64,000 nucleotides of DNA from Amphirosellinia nigrospora (Eukaryota; Ascomycota; Sordariomycetes; Xylariales; Xylariaceae): NCBI GenBank assembly GCA_004123355.1, contig SCHM01000001.1, positions 13,278,193 through 13,342,192 on the forward strand. The letters run 5' to 3'. Both the position numbers and the translations under genes were made by a program. The notes beneath the pieces were generated by a model. It did not search any database. It was not told the origin of the DNA and saw nothing but the letters and a program-made list of their open reading frames with translations. Below are positions 35,369-46,907 of the stretch, in pieces. How positions within the stretch are numbered: the stretch's first letter is position 1; each line of letters starts with the position of its first letter.

Positions 35369-37605
35369 TCAAACTAATGAAATGCCTTTACGAACCATAC
35401 CGACAACCTTTAGTTCGAACGCCCTCGCCAGATTGGAGCCTTTTTCGTTATCTGTATCAACCCCCAGATCGGAGTTTAGACAAGCCGAAACTGCGGACTG
35501 GTAAGAAACACCCGCATAGTGCGCGAGCCGAACGGAGCAGGCTTTCTTGAGTATTTCTCGAATCATATTTGGCTCAGCCTGTTTGTGTGACTTCAGTATC
35601 TCCTCAGCAGTTTGCCAAAGACCAATCTCGAGTAACACTACACCGAGTGAGTAGATATCATGGATCTTGCGGTGGCCTTGGCGTATCGTTCCCTGTCTGT
35701 GAGGATGGCGGTAGATTTTGGTAGAAAAGTCGTCCGTGGGAGATATTATCGATGGATGGTGATCTTGTCGAGAGAACTCGAAGCCTTGAAGATAGGGACC
35801 AAGGTAGTCGAGTTCTCCAGTAGTTTCAGATTGGAAGAAGATGATGTTTCGGCTATTGAGGCCTTGGTCCCAACCGACAGAGTGCCACTTTTGAATGGCC
35901 ATACAGATGTTCAGGGCAATGGCTAATCTACTGTCCATCGTAGGCCTTGACGAGGATTTGGCGGTAAGAATGACCGACTGCAGACTCTGATGGCAATTAT
36001 CGCCAATCTTGTAGCCACTCGGAACTTCGAAGTAGAGTTGAACTTGTGTTGTGTAGTCGGTTTCCCAACGGAGGCATTTCAGTGATCGGAAGCTGTTGCT
36101 CTTGGGCGTTTGTAGCAAGTCTGTTAACAGCGAAATGCGGTGTATGAGAATTGGCAACTCAGCAGGGTCGATGTATTGGTTGTAGTTTTTTACTTCGATA
36201 AATTTCTCTGCCGTTCGTGATAGCTTTGCCAAAAAGCACGTCGTGTGACTCAACCGGTTCCGGTACCTCAGACCGAGAGATCATCTGACGCATTCTCAAA
36301 TTGTCGGCGAGTCCAAGAGCGCGCATAGTATCATCATTCACGGCATTTTCAATGTCCTTCTTGACGGAGGAAGAGTTGTCCTGTCCCTCAAGCTGGCCCA
36401 GAAGGTTGCGTTCAAGAGCACTCACGACGGAACTGTTGCAGAAATCCAGATGACGAAGAAATTCGACGACTTTTTGGTTAGTGTCCTGCCATTGACGCGT
36501 GTGGTGGGATAGGCGTGTTCTTCATCATAATATCTTTTGACCAGATCAACAACGCCCCACCACGCAGTATCTATCTCTTCCTTGGATACTGGGTCGAGTT
36601 TGCTGAGTATATCTCCTTGTTGTGATAACTTATCGACAGCCTGCTGATGTGCCTGTATTCTCAAATACTAGCTTGTTACGATTCTGGAGTTTCGGCTCCC
36701 AACACCTAGCAATCTCTGTGATATTTTGTTTATCAGGATCGCCCTTGACCTCAATGATCAAATGTAGTAAAGATTTGGGATCTATTCCTAGATGATGTTT
36801 TGTCACCGTCTTGTGGGAAACCTTTGAAAGGGGCTGTAGTCGAATTGACGGCTCACTCGGCTTGAGAGATATGTAGAGCGGTTGTGCCACAGTTGGGATC
36901 TGCGGTGGCATAAAACTGTATGAAATTCCTTCAAGATGATGGAATTACATGTCTGTAGCTGAGACTCGATTCTCGCAAGAGAATAGCAGTGAACGATGCG
37001 TCCCCTGGTGGTGGGGTCTCCATGCCATGGCGACGCTGCTAAGATTTCAATTCGACTCTTCCAGTCTGCGTTCTCTGGCCGCTTGGCCGGCAAAGCAACA
37101 ATCGAGGATCAAAAGAAGATATGCGTATCCTCAGTTCTGAGGTGATCAAGCTGGTCTTGGATACGATACCATGGAGCGTAGGCTCTCCCTCTCTATGGCT
37201 GTATATCTCAAGTCAGCGGTACTTGATGCCCTCAAAAGCATGGACTTCACTCACGCAGCCCAAACCGACCTTTCTCTTGTCCTCGTGTTTATCATCGTCT
37301 CTATCACCGTGGCACCATAATGGAGGATCAAAAGGACGCCGCTTTGGCGTCATCGGCTGCCTTTCCAGCTCGAGCAGCCTGCTTGTCATCAACCTAGAAC
37401 GTGCGCATAGCTATTCGATGATGGTATAGCAAATTTCTCAGTGAATATTGAAAAGAGTTTTCGAAAAGGTCAACGACGGCTTTTGCTTCGTCTTGAATCC
37501 TTGTGACCATCTTCCCATACAAGGCTAGAACTTTGACAGACACATAGGTGCTGCGTCGTATGGAGAGTTGAAGAACTCATTCAGACGATCTGAAACATCT
37601 GCCAT
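35369..37605 (-). CDS. Caspase-like (peptidase C14 superfamily) protein with C-terminal kinase-like domain, many frameshifts
   Basis: The start is taken at the ATG at 37605 (MADVSDRLNEFFNSPY). Read across frames, the first 350 codons carry a fungal caspase-like domain: a WEDGHKD block near 37520, EAKAVVDLFENSF, IPSSNSYAH, a histidine motif best read as YGGHGD near 37310, PWYRIQDQLDHL, LILDCCFAGQAARE near 37110 (catalytic Cys in DCC) and GMETPPPGDASFTAILL near 37010. After a middle region (LDPVSKEEIDTAWWGVVDLV; SALERNLLGQLEGQDN) a 294-codon intact frame (36253-35369) holds a kinase-like domain with HSVGWDQGLNSRNIIFF, IHDIYSLGVVLLEIGLWQ and a C-terminal helical end. That end lacks clear VAVK, HRD and DFG motifs, so it is probably a pseudokinase of the type found in HeLo/prion-inhibition proteins. 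I count at least eight frame breaks, denser than in conserved genes, so real decay is possible in addition to sequencing error. Confidence 0.7.
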
Positions 37606-38901
37606 CTCGGCTCCGCGAATGGTTGTGCAATGGCAAGTCAAACAATTTGATGTCGATTAACCGAGCACGGACTATAAATGCCGCAGTTAAAGATTACCTA
37701 CGACTTTACTGCACACTTTCGAAAGCTGAATGTGCGAAGGGAGACGTGCAATTAGTTCGCTTATTTGAGCGACTCCCCAATGACTGCCTGTTGTGAAACA
37801 TATGGGCTTGATCCTATTCGCTCTCCGTTCTTAGGCATCCATCGCCGTCCGAATCCTGCATCGCGGCCTGCGCACTGCACATCTTTCATTCACAACGAAG
37901 CCTGAATAGTGAGGCGATGAAGAGCGCCACTCCACCAGATGCCTCAGCTAATTGACCATATGAAACTATAGGTATATACTATTGTTTCCCTGGGATACTT
38001 GCGCTAAGCCTTGGATACCATAATTGCCTAGGTATAGTAACATGCCTCTTAAGCCAACCTGTTAGATACAAACCAGTCTCTAAGTTTTGCTAGCGCGAGT
38101 ATTACTGGAGTCGATCCCTGGCAATGCGACCTATTTAGGAACCGGAAAGATTCCTTTCTCAAGAAGCAGTTTTCTCAGGCCAACTGCATTCTCCAGATTG
38201 GCAGATCATGACATAGGGTTCGCTAATTCTGATGGCGGGACTAGAACCAAAAGTCATGCAAAGTGAAAAATATAAAAGAGAACGCATCGGGGTCAGTCAT
38301 GACTCCAACTCTGACTTGAAGTGATGTTGCAGGATAGGCTGTCAAGGGTACTGAGAATAGTGAGATACTTGGATACCGTAAAGGCTCCAGGCATGCGACT
38401 TGTACAGTGTCTCTTACCAGCCACCCCTCATAACCCCTCATTGTGTCTTGGAACAACTCGGAACTGAGGAAAAATATAACAACCGTAGTAAGATCCCCCC
38501 TTTATCATTCTACATCTGGCGGTATATCCATTTCTGCTCAGACTAACTGTCGCAAGAGCTCATGATATTCTTAGTCTCGAATGGCCTCTTGCACCCTTGT
38601 CCTTCGGGACTTTATACATTGCTAATCTACGACTGTGGGTGGCCAGTGATCTTGTGGCGGATAGCTACTGTGGCTTATTCATGTAAGGGATGGTCACCAA
38701 ACTCAGACTGCCAAGAAAACGCGATGCAACCAACATCACGAGAAGTGGCTTGCGGGTTGTACTGTAAGATTTCAGGTTAAGATATTGGTTTACCTACCTG
38801 TCCTTCAATCCAAACAAAGACAGTCGACTATTCGCACAACTCCAGTCGCATTCGACATCCTCCAATCATTGTAACACCTTTACATCGGTCTCAGCTTCAC
38901 A
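37606..38901. other. Divergent intergenic region, no gene recognised
   Basis: It separates the minus-strand caspase-like gene from the plus-strand 2EXR gene and should contain both promoters. No open frame with a motif is seen. Confidence 0.5.
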
Positions 38902-39625
38902 ATGGCAACCACTTTTCCTCTCTTCCCCAGACTCCCTCCAGAGCTACGCCAAAATATGGAATGAAGCTCTCCCCCATAGCATGCGGCAATCTTATCCTTC
39001 TATAGAGGATGCTGGCAACGTGTATGTCCGCCGGAGACTACCCTATTGATTTTGACTATCGGCTACTGCCTCGACACCGGATCAGTGTGCCAATGGCATC
39101 CGCGAACGTAGATGCTTGTGGTATCGCTATGCACTGGCGCAGAGGATGTACATGCGAATCACCTACCGACCGGCACAAGCCAACCCCCCGTCTTCTATCG
39201 CTTGTTCGACCCGCGCTTTGACGCAATATATATTGGACCTGAGCAATGGAGTTCTTTACTCACATGGAAAGTGACCGAGTGTTCTGGCCTGACGTGATCG
39301 ATACGAGCGACGATGTTCGGCCTGGGTTGCAGCGCATTGCACTATCAGAGGCTCTCGTTCGGGCCGCAAAGTGGACATTACCCCTGTTACTCGGCCTCTA
39401 CGATTTCCAAACGATGTACATCATCATGAACGCACCGCCGGACTTCGATCAAAGTTTACGGACGATGACGGGTTTGACTGGGAGCTGGACAGCTCACAAC
39501 AATGGCATTATGGACTGGGAGGACTGGAAGTTCCATTACGGGGCGAGGACGATAAAAGTGATAACGAAATTCGTAGCGTGCTAGAGCTGGCTAGCGGTCG
39601 GCTAAGCCAGGTGCTTCTAGGATGA
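38902..39625 (+). CDS. 2EXR-domain protein, several frameshifts
   Basis: The ATG at 38902 begins MATTFPLFPRLPPELRQ, the hallmark start of the fungal 2EXR domain (FPLFPRLPPELR..IW). The IWNEALPHSM block follows in another frame, reached if two A residues are missing from the AAAA run near 38950-38954. Further blocks in shifted frames are VPMASANVDACGIAMHW (usual small-residue/Ala block), PVFYRLFDPRFDAIYI (FDP.. DAIY) and LQRIALSEALVRA. The last frame ends LELASGRLSQVLLG at the stop at 39623-39625. About 240 residues. 2EXR proteins are numerous in Pezizomycotina and unstudied. Three or four breaks in 720 bases make a pseudogene a real alternative to sequencing error. Confidence 0.7.
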
Positions 39626-40358
39626 AAGCAGAAACTTTCCAGATACAGCCCGCTGTTCTGGTCAGAAAATGATGTCGGATATACTTGATCATCAACTTCT
39701 CTGTTTTTTTCTAATTAGCTACCTAGGTAATGAGACTAAACGGAATCTGACCTAGAAGGTGGGCTGGATTGCCGTCCCACCCACAGCTAGGACTGAGCCG
39801 TCGCAGGCGCTATAGTGGCCCAGGCTCATGCAGCTAGTTCCATTTCTCGGGCAGGACGATTACTTCGTAGTGGTCCTCGACAGACTAGTGAGAGGGTGGA
39901 TTGGTGATAGTAATATGAAGGAATCTAGCGATGATAAAACCTCTTATGCACCCCTTTTGGGTGGTAGCTGTATTATTCCTTATTAATGGCTGTATTCAAT
40001 CAGCTTGAGCCTTAATTATACCTAAGCCCCCTTATCTAGGTACTCGAGGATGCTTTCTACGCGTGCCGGACGTCTATCGTGGGCGAATAGCAGTAATGAC
40101 CTAGCATAGTTATCATAGTAAATGCGGCAAATGCGCTAATCCTGATTTGTCTTGTGCTGTAAGTTGAAGAACATGATATAGCTAAGTAAGCAAGTAGAGT
40201 TCCTTCGAGTCCAGATAACTAGTAATTGTCTAATCCTCTAAAATATTGAAACTGTGAGGGACATAGTCGCGTTATGGAACTTGGTTGTGTGCGTTACTCA
40301 CTACGATATTCAAGTTATAATATCTTGGGTTTAGTGATCAAGTAATTTTGGTGGCCCT

Positions 40359-40382
40359 GGTCGGTTGCCCGGTCGGTTGCCC
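40359..40382. repeat. 12-base tandem duplication
   Basis: Two identical GGTCGGTTGCCC units are adjacent in intergenic DNA. Confidence 0.8.
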
Positions 40383-40644
40383 ACGAAAAGCTTCGTACCT
40401 GGTAAGCTACTCTGGTTTTCGATTGAAACCTTCAATTAATCGATGAATTAAGCTGCTAAGATGTTGCTGCGAGAATTATGTACTCGCACTTGAACCAAGG
40501 GTTCGAATTACGCCTTGCCGCTTGGCCATGATACGCAAAAGAAATTGCTTTAACACTATGACGTGTTGGGCCATGAGCCGCGAGCTATTCGGCCAATTGA
40601 TGATCTGATCCTCGACAGCCCTGGTTTCATCGATTAATCCGCGA

Positions 40645-40670
40645 GCACATCGAGGCACATCGAGGCACAT
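40645..40670. repeat. Two and a half 10-base units (GCACATCGAG)
   Basis: Two exact units and a partial third lie in tandem about 250 bases upstream of the Vps62-like start codon. Confidence 0.8.
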
Positions 40671-40922
40671 GCATGCCGCCTCATAGCTTATTGGCTGAAG
40701 CGTGCACGTTGGTGTTTTCGTCCGAGGCATCTTCCATCCTCGACCTGCCTAGTCCGGCATGAGATACCACCATCCTTCCTTAGCGGGTCGCCGTGCCTGA
40801 GCGGGATCGTGCCAGGAAAACAGCAAATACACGCCAGGCTTGGCAGTATAAAGAGCGGCTTGGAAGCGACTTGGCTCGTCTTGACGGTGCTGTAAGCTGT
40901 TCCACGGACCACCGCGACCAAG

Positions 40923-42134
40923 ATGCCTTCTCTCAGCCAAGCCTTTTCGCTCTGCGCCGTGTTTGGGCTGGCCACCGCCGCCCGACTACGAAGCTGCACC
41001 GGCGGGCGGCCTTACCGGATTATGCCATCACCTACGCGCCGTGGACGTATCTGTACAGCGGTGAGAAGTACTTCCCTTCGGACATTACCACCCATCTCGC
41101 CAATGTCATCCCGGAGGTCAACTTCACGGCTCTTGGCGCCCGCGCTTCCGTCACCCTTGAGACGCTCAACACATACAACAGCAGCGTCTACCTTACCGCT
41201 GCGGATACGCCCACAAACAACCCGGCCTGGATCACCTCCGGCTACGGGAAGCCCGATAGCAATGGAGTTAGTGGCGCGCCAGGCACCATTATTGCCGTCG
41301 AGAAGAATGCTACCACGACGGATGTCTTTTACTTCCACTTCTACTCGTATAACTACGGTGGCAAGTGAGTCTTCCTGTCCCCCGTGTGCATGCTTATAAT
41401 TCGGGGCTAATGGCGATCAGGGTGATTGGCATCAATTTCGATGATCATGTTGGTGACTGGGAGCACGTAATGGTATTGACTCTCCTAACGCCTAATCTAC
41501 ACCTATTTTGTAGCTGACAACGTTGTAGATCCGGTTTGTGAGCGGCGAGCCTTACGCCATCTACCTCTCGGAGCACTCTGCGGGTTCTGCCTACTATTGG
41601 AATGTCATGACATTCAACGGCAAGCGTCCGATCACATACGTTGGCAATGGCGGGCACGCGAACTACGCGACCGCTGGTAAGCAAGAGTACACCATTGCGG
41701 CAGGCATTGTAGCCGACACGGTGAGTAAACCCCTCGTAAATCACACTTCAAATAGCAATAGCTGACGTCGAGTGTTCTAGACCGATGCGGGCACGCCGTG
41801 GGACATGACTCAGAACTACCGTGGCTACTGGTACGATACTAGTAGCGGTACCTTCAGTGTCGCCGGCGGCCCTCAACCGGCGGCTCTGAGGAGTGGCGAG
41901 ACGGCCGACTGGCTGCTGTGGCAGGGCGCCTGGGGTGATCAGCAGTACCCGAACAGCTACTCAGGCCAATACTGCATATTTGGCGAGTGCCACTTCACAT
42001 CTGGACCGACGGGCCCCGTGGCCAAGAACTTGGGTCGCACATCTGTGTGCCAGAAGGATGATGGCTGCACTATTTTCACCGACATCAATGACCTGACAAC
42101 GCAGTCTAAAAAGAGGGACTTGGATCTCGAGTAA
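40923..42134 (+). CDS. Secreted Vps62-like protein, one frameshift near the start
   Basis: The ATG at 40923 starts a signal peptide (MPSLSQAFSLCAVFGLATAA). Near 41001-41010 (GGCGGGCGGC) one base seems lost. The next frame gives LPDYAITYAPWTYLYSGEKY followed by YFPSDITTHL and PEVNFTAL, the N-terminal block of the Vps62/DUF946 family. Exons are 40923-41364, 41421-41472, 41529-41720 and 41781-42134, with GT..AG junctions in phase. Later family blocks are DDHVGDWEHVMIRF, GEPYAIYLSEHSAGSAYYW, NGGHANYATAGKQEYT and TPWDMTQNYRGYWYD. About 345 residues. The namesake yeast gene was named for vacuolar sorting, but its biochemical role is unclear and filamentous fungi often have secreted copies. It lies next to the polyketide cluster, though I see no reason to count it as part of it. 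Confidence 0.86.
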
Positions 42135-43968
42135 ATCATGTGCGTCATGCTCAATACACTATTGTGAAAATAAAATATATCGAAATTTGTATTGCATTTA
42201 ATGGTTTTGGTGTACTGACTCTCGCTTTCTATGATTGGAAGCTTTGGGGCTTGAACGGAAAGCAGTACATATAGTTATTGAGGGACACGACAGATGCAGC
42301 TCAGTTGACACTACCTTCAACGATATTCACCTACCATTAATTGTAAATCGTTCTACTTGATGTCTGCCATACAATAAGGCTTTGAGATACCACTTATAAC
42401 ATGGGATTCAGCATCACGTTTTTGTCATAGTCGATTCCCCTCGACCTACTAAACCTCCCTCATGAGGATTCTAACTTCATTGAGGGCATCAGGGGGGCAT
42501 TAAGCTCGAACATGAGGCTACTGTACAAAATCTTTTGACCTATATCATAGGTGTACAATACATTTCCTGAGTTCATCATATATCGATCAATCAGTCTTAT
42601 CGGTTGGTGGCGGAAGCGGCTTTCTACTCTTTCGAGGATTGCCTTTCGATCTCTTTCGAGACACTGCTCGAATAACCTTTCGAGGATTGCTTTTCGATCT
42701 CTTTCGAGACACTGCCGCCATAACCCTTCGGGATGACTTTCGAATCGTCTTCCGAGTTGCTTTGAAAGTGCACCTTGTGCCAGCAGTCTCTATAGTCGCC
42801 TTTAAGGTTATCTTAAAGGCGTTTCTTCTTCTCTCAGCGTGGTGATGCCAGCCTCCGGAGTCTTAGGGTTCCTCGGTAGCGGGTATGCGAGGGCAAATAG
42901 CATGGCCGTGGAGGACAGGAACCTGTTTTGGGGGTCGTTAGCTACCGCTTGCTTGCCAATGCCCGAACGGGGGTACCAAACAAAAAAGATGTGACAAGGG
43001 AGCGTTATCCTTACATTTTCTTTGATCTTGACGGTGTGCTACGTGTGCTTGCGTACCGTCTCCCAGTGGCACGTTTTGGGGACGTGGGTAAGGGTAACTT
43101 ATTGGCCCCGTGCCGGAAAGTAAAGAATTTCGGACGGATTCGAGCAGCTAACATCATCTTAATAGCCGAGCTTGAGACGGGATATAATGCTGACTGGTAA
43201 GTTGCTAGTTAGCGAAATAGCGCTGATGGTTGACTTACGAATCGGCAAAGTAGCACGGGGCAAGCTGCGAATCAACGAGAGAGCACTTCTGGACATGTTA
43301 CGATTCAGCGCGGCGCAACTTGACAACTTAGGATGATTAATGACATGTTGTGACTCTGATAGGTCTGCCAGGGGATGGATGGATCCTTACATGCCTAAAT
43401 TATTGATTCGAGTTTTGGTTTAGCTATGGAAGTTGTTAGTCACTTCGATAGATATGAATAGGCAGCGATGGGTTGGAGAATCTGACCACTGACAAGAGTG
43501 GGACTACGACACAAGACGTCCGAACCCGCAAGAGACCGCCGTTACTTTGAGGATTATTCGCTATACTACCAACTGTTCTAACACGATATACAGGGGTATA
43601 TGATGGATAGAAAGCGCAATGCAATGTGGAGTAATATGGATGTAGTCTTCGAGCTCTGTCTCAAGCATTGGACCTGAGTTGATGGGTAGAATATGACCAT
43701 TGATAATTATACACCTACCGTCCTTTAGGACATATATCATTAGCTCAATTGATTTTCCTTTTCTCAGTAGCTAGGTATCGTAAAGCTATAAAGATTGCGA
43801 AGTCGGAGGACAGGGTGAACGATTCTAGAATTTTGGGCCCTTTTAGGTATAGTTTCTTAGGAACCACTGGTACAAGTTCCCAAGTCTGGGTAATCGGTAA
43901 TGTTCCCATTGGATAATCCGGGAATGTTCTTTGAGGAGATGCACACGCAGCAATATAACCCTCTTTAG
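42135..43968. other. Intergenic with a 48-base direct repeat
   Basis: No supported gene. A plus frame at 42928-43200 (90 codons) lacks motifs and an ATG. A 48-base repeat is listed separately. This stretch separates the Vps62-like gene from the polyketide cluster. Confidence 0.55.
42629..42724. repeat. Two 48-base tandem units built on CTTTCGA
   Basis: Units at 42629-42676 and 42677-42724 differ at only a few positions. Each contains CTTTCGAGGATTGC and GATCTCTTTCGAGACACTGC, and CTTTCGA recurs just downstream near 42738. This internal pattern suggests repeated short duplications. No coding role is evident. Confidence 0.85.
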
Positions 43969-45484
43969 TCAGCGCTTTTTGGGCGCCATCCCATCATATT
44001 TTTTTCTTAAGCCCGTATCCTCCAATTGTATCCTTGTTGCCGAGAACAACAACCCAGATACCGCGATAGACAGACCACAGAAGAGCTTCAATCCGTGATA
44101 TGACTCTGCACCTTCGGTCCAACCTTTGCCGATGAGCAGACCAGCAATGGGTTTCCAATAAGCGCGGCAATAGAGACCACGAAGAATGTAGTCCCGACGC
44201 GGAATCCTATCTCCTCAATGGCAGATATCTTCCCCACTAGGGCAGGTATGATGGCGTTATAACAACCCAGTGGCACACCAAACAAGGCAGTAAAGGCAAT
44301 TATGGCATTAGTATTGGCCGCGCCAGGAATCCAGAGTGCGAGGACAAGGACTGCGCCATATAGCATGAAGAATGCGATCGTATTGAAGGCTCCTACGTGA
44401 TCGCCGGCCCAGAGGGGCACGACACGGCCGATGATTCTAAGTAAATACTGTCAACTAGTGCTAGTTTGAGGGGAGGAGGCCATACTTACGAACTGGCATT
44501 AATGATGGGTAATAGATATGTAGCAAGACTTGACGGCACGTTGGCGGCCTGGGCGGAAACCTTGAGGTAGTTGAATGGAATGAGAGTTCCCAGCATCCCG
44601 GCCAGGCAAGCAAGGCTGTTTAACACGAATGCCCGATCTTGGAAGGGTCTAGAGAAGTTGGCGAGCTTGAACGGCTTCGGCTTGTGCTCGAGTCTCGACC
44701 GAACAGTCAAGATGGCGATGATTTGAATTCCTAGAATCAAGAACCCTATCGCTCTAACGTCCATGGAAAGCCAATTCGTTCTACCAACCTATCGAAGAGT
44801 ATGCTATTTATGGTTAGTTTATCACAAGCCGCTATAGGGGTATTGAATGCCAGTCCGCAAGTTGAAGTGTGTATCATATTACTTACGGTATGACAACTCC
44901 CCTACGCCAGATCCAGCTGATGCTATACCAAGAGCCAATCCTCGTCGCTTGAGGAACCACGTCGAGACTGAGTTGACACAACCATGAAATATCATGCCCA
45001 TACCCAAACCACAGCTGACAGACTGGGACAGGAATATCTGGTAGTATTGGGTCGACGCAGATAGCGTGAAGAGCCCTAGGATGATGAGGGCCGAGCCAAG
45101 GCGGACTAGGAGATTCGGACCGTGCCTATCAAAGAAGACGCCACAGAACGGAGCTGAGGCAGACACGAAGAAAGCCTGGATGGAGAGAATCCATGAGATC
45201 TCGCTAGGGGTGTAGTCGCGCAGAAAATTGGCCTCATAGTAGTCTTGGAAAACACCGATGCTGGTCACAAATCCGTACGACGAAAAGAAGCAGGCCCAGG
45301 CACCTAAGACAACGAGCCAAGCGGACAAGCCGCCATCTGGGAATGGCGATTTTGGCGGAGGCTCAGGAGTCGTTGTTGTAGGCGGGCTTGAAGACTTCTC
45401 TTGCTCCCTGTCGCTAGTATCAGGAACTGAAGGTTCGGTTTCGGACCCGGCCTCGCCTCTTGGCTCGTTCCGATGCTCGAACAT
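43969..45484 (-). CDS. MFS transporter, monocarboxylate-porter type, several frameshifts
   Basis: Plasma-membrane transporter of the MFS monocarboxylate porter group (MCT/MCH type). The start at 45484 gives a charged, Pro/Ser-rich cytosolic N-terminus and then PDGGLSAWLVVLGAWACFFS with YGFVTSIGVFQDYYEANFL, the family signature. Exons are 45484-44887, 44803-44490 and 44436-43969 with GTAAGT donors. Twelve helices are expected; clear ones include LLVRLGSALIILGLFTLSAS, AIGFLILGIQIIAILTV, FNTIAFFMLYGAVLVLALWI and AIIAFTALFGVPLGCYNAII. One-base losses are needed at 44899-44902 (CCCC), 44753-44757 and 44143-44148. The C-terminus ends at 43971-43969. In fungal secondary-metabolite clusters this type often moves the product or an acid intermediate; its place 1.4 kb from the PKS suggests that here, by inference. 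Confidence 0.88.
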
Positions 45485-46907
45485 GTTTAAAGAAACTTGT
45501 GATTATCACGACTTCAATCGCAAAAAATGTGCTTTGCCAATGAATGGCCGTCACTAATTGTTCTGGAGGGCGACGAGATAAGCTAAACTAGGTTCTTAGG
45601 GGACTTTTTTTTTATTCGCGTTGAATTGTTAGAAGCAAAGACCCTGCCAAGGACCGGCCCCTTAGTTTGCTTAAAGCTCTAAGCCATGAGTGGAAGAGGA
45701 TCATATTCACAACCTATCCTGGGGCCAGTTCTATGGCTGGGCCTTGCTTTCATAATTTGTCATACGAGAGACAATTCAGGTCTGTGCTTTACTGTACATA
45801 CCTTGCTATAATATCTATGCAGAACCGAGACCAACTAATGACGCAGTTTGGGAGTGGCGTGAAGGATCCGGTGAGCCCTCCACATGCGGGCCGCGGTCCC
45901 TTAGTCGACTCACCCCTCAAGCCGGACGTATAGTCGGGCAGATCTCTGCTAAGCTGCAGCGAGTCCCGAAAGAGGTACTAATTGGTTGCATTGTCTACGG
46001 AGAGGGACAATGTTACATCGCGACTGAAATGTATCCATCGTGTAGCTTAATTCTTACTAACCAACCTTGCAAGGATAACTTGCCGGAACTAGGGCTGCTA
46101 AGCTTTCAGCCACCTTGGGGCTCCGGAATGCGAACGACCAATCCGGCGCCTCGAAAGCCTGTCGCCTAATTAAACCGACCTCGGGCATCAACTGATTGTG
46201 AGTGACCGCATGAGTGAAACGGAAAGTTTACGTTTTATAAAACGGTGAGCTCGCTTAGAGCCCCTGGAAAACACTACCACGAGCAGCATGCAGGCTTCGT
46301 GTGGCGTTCACTATAGTTCTTTTACTGCAAAGACTTTGAATATGTCACTTGGAACTTGCCACTCCCGGAACTGGATTATGCACTGCATTTCATCCTTTGC
46401 ACCGAATGACGTGTTTGGCTTGTGTGTTGTGCGATAGGGGGAATTGTGACAGCAAGGCTAAGTCGCTAAGTATAGGTTGAGAGTGTAGATTATTTGAGTA
46501 GCAATTATTAATCGCCAGCTCTTCTGAAAGTTTTCGCGTTCTAGGTTGATGTAGTATATTCGAGGTAGATCGTAGACGCGTGTTATTGCGCGAAGGTCTC
46601 TAAGACTACCTTCGTGGGCTAACATAGCTACGTGCAGAATGCGCTTCATCGTATTGTGAAATTTTGAGCGATGCGACATTGAGGCAATTAAACTAGGAGA
46701 AAAGCATAAGACAACAAGTGTTGGATGATGGAATCTAGGCTACACGCGAACAACGTAATGTCACAGATCAATAATTTTGCATTAACGCCAATGATAGGAC
46801 ATAATAGAACTCCGAGTTCAAATATATGAATAGCTGCTAGAAAAAAATACACATTTCTATACTCTAACGCCAGCAATATCATAGCGCCGTGTGCCTTCCG
46901 ACCCCGA
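45485..46907. other. Intergenic between the MFS and PKS genes
   Basis: It holds the MFS promoter and the PKS 3' end, since both genes are on the minus strand. Open frames after the PKS stop (46688 onward) are read-through, not gene. Confidence 0.6.

Larger units (their letters stand above)
39626..40922. other. Intergenic with short direct repeats
   Basis: No gene is recognised. It includes two exact GGTCGGTTGCCC copies in tandem (40359-40382) and GCACATCGAG units (40645-40670). The right end is the promoter of the Vps62-like gene. Confidence 0.55.

Noticed and set aside
40480-40520. GGGTTCGAATT resembling a tRNA T-loop
   Set aside because: No matching D-arm, anticodon stem or acceptor stem could be drawn at the right distances on either strand.
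40923-42134. Necrosis-inducing (NPP1/NLP) secreted protein
   Set aside because: The GDWEHVMIRF and NGGHANYA blocks fit Vps62-like proteins, and the NLP heptapeptide motif is absent.
42928-43200. 90-codon plus-strand frame
   Set aside because: It begins at a non-ATG codon, has no motif and lies in repeat-bearing intergenic DNA.
46688-46907. Extension of the last PKS open frame beyond the CMeT domain
   Set aside because: After the one-base shift near 46971 the family frame ends at 46908; the extension is the wrong frame and shows no domain.
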